Shown in pieces: positions 5,217 through 5,451 of a stretch of 5,451 bases of DNA. Both the position numbers and the translations under genes were made by a program. Source of the DNA: Actinoplanes liguriensis (GTDB lineage: Bacteria; Actinomycetota; Actinomycetes; Mycobacteriales; Micromonosporaceae); NCBI GenBank assembly GCA_000715855.1, contig KL571416.1, positions 8,951 to 14,401 of the forward strand, read 5' to 3'. Position 1 is the first letter of the stretch. Each line of letters opens with the position of its first letter. The notes below the pieces were generated by a model. That model searched no databases. It was not told where the DNA came from and saw only the letters and a list, made by a program, of their open reading frames with translations.

Positions 5217-5285
5217 ATGAACGAGATTCAGGAAGTCATCACCTTCGAGACACCGCAGCACGGCGGCCATGAGTGCGGATCGTGA
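5217..5285 (+). CDS. Candidate leaderless 22-residue peptide driven by the ECF42-type promoter
   Basis: ATG at 5217 opens 22 codons ending in TGA at 5283-5285. The peptide is MNEIQEVITFETPQHGGHECGS; its acidic front is followed by a short His/Gly/Cys tail (H15, H18, C20) that could bind a metal. The plus-strand -10 CGACAT ends exactly 6 nt before the ATG, so transcription would begin at the A of the start codon and the mRNA would be leaderless, which fits the lack of a Shine-Dalgarno. I recognise no family. The ORF is so short that chance is a real possibility; position relative to the promoter is the only strong evidence. Confidence 0.35.
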   Translation: MNEIQEVITFETPQHGGHECGS

Positions 5286-5311
5286 AGCGTGCGGCGGCGG
5301 TCTGACCCGAG

Positions 5312-5451
5312 TCAGGTGGCCGTGACCACCAGAGCGGCCATCTCGGCCCGCACCTCGCCGGGGCCGAACCGGTTCGTCAGGGCGGTGCTCACCGCGGTGG
5401 TGACCGCCGTCAGGTCGCCGCCGCGGCGCACGATCTCCTCGCGGATCGGGG
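5312..5451 (-). CDS. Probable SAM-dependent methyltransferase, C-terminal end only
   Basis: Entering from the right edge, an open frame of 46 codons reads PIREEIVRRGGDLTAVTTAV, STALTNRFGPGEVRAEM and AALVVTAT before a TGA at 5312-5314. The RRGGDLTAVT...RFGxGxVxAxMxALVVTA pattern resembles the C-terminus of actinobacterial class I SAM-dependent methyltransferases, but no SAM-binding motif lies in the window, so the call rests on the tail alone. A short CTGAC-CCGA-GTCAG hairpin (5302-5315) at the stop could help end transcription. It converges with the 22-codon ORF, leaving 26 bp between. Confidence 0.5.
   Translation of the reverse strand, partial: PIREEIVRRGGDLTAVTTAVSTALTNRFGPGEVRAEMAALVVTAT

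Noticed and set aside
5302..5315. CTGAC-CCGA-GTCAG hairpin as a terminator
   Set aside because: Only five base pairs and no T-run; mentioned with the methyltransferase but too weak to list as its own feature.

Overview
The window is very GC-rich DNA with dense coding on both strands. Codon use and gene families (GGDEF protein with a CBS-like front, ECF42-type sigma factor with a YCII/DGPF partner, leaderless-looking starts) point to a high-GC actinomycete. A Micromonosporaceae-like genome is my best guess, not a proven one.

Left part (1-644, minus strand): a diguanylate-cyclase-type GGDEF gene that runs off the left edge. It is broken at 436-448 by 13 bases identical to the inner part of the Tn5/Nextera mosaic end, and the reading frame changes exactly there. 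This looks like a sequencing-library or assembly scar rather than biology.

Middle left (826-2621, plus strand): an alpha/beta-hydrolase-fold protein that has lost its nucleophile Ser, the oxyanion-loop HG motif and the catalytic His. It is followed 23 bp later by a sarcosine-oxidase-like FAD oxidoreductase. Both starts lack a Shine-Dalgarno and have a -10-like hexamer 7 nt upstream, suggesting leaderless transcripts. Hairpins, including a strong GC-rich one, end this unit at about 2639-2717.

Right part (2658-5285): what looks like a small ECF42 regulon. On the minus strand lie a YCII/DGPF protein, an overlapping ECF42 sigma factor with a C-terminal TPR-like extension (broken by one extra base near 4504), and then a GyrI-like effector-binding protein. 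The ECF42-type promoter TGTCGA-N18-CGAC is present upstream of the YCII gene as a perfect 9-bp inverted repeat. It therefore also reads outward on the plus strand, exactly 6 nt ahead of the ATG of a 22-codon ORF. The same motif with the same 18-nt spacer recurs on the minus strand at 2896-2923, ahead of a 61-codon ORF with a good Shine-Dalgarno. The hypothesis I find most worth testing is that one ECF42 sigma factor controls its own operon plus two unannotated microproteins.

Right edge (5312-5451, minus strand): the C-terminal 45 or so codons of what is probably a SAM-dependent methyltransferase. No tRNA, rRNA, CRISPR array or intact mobile element was seen.
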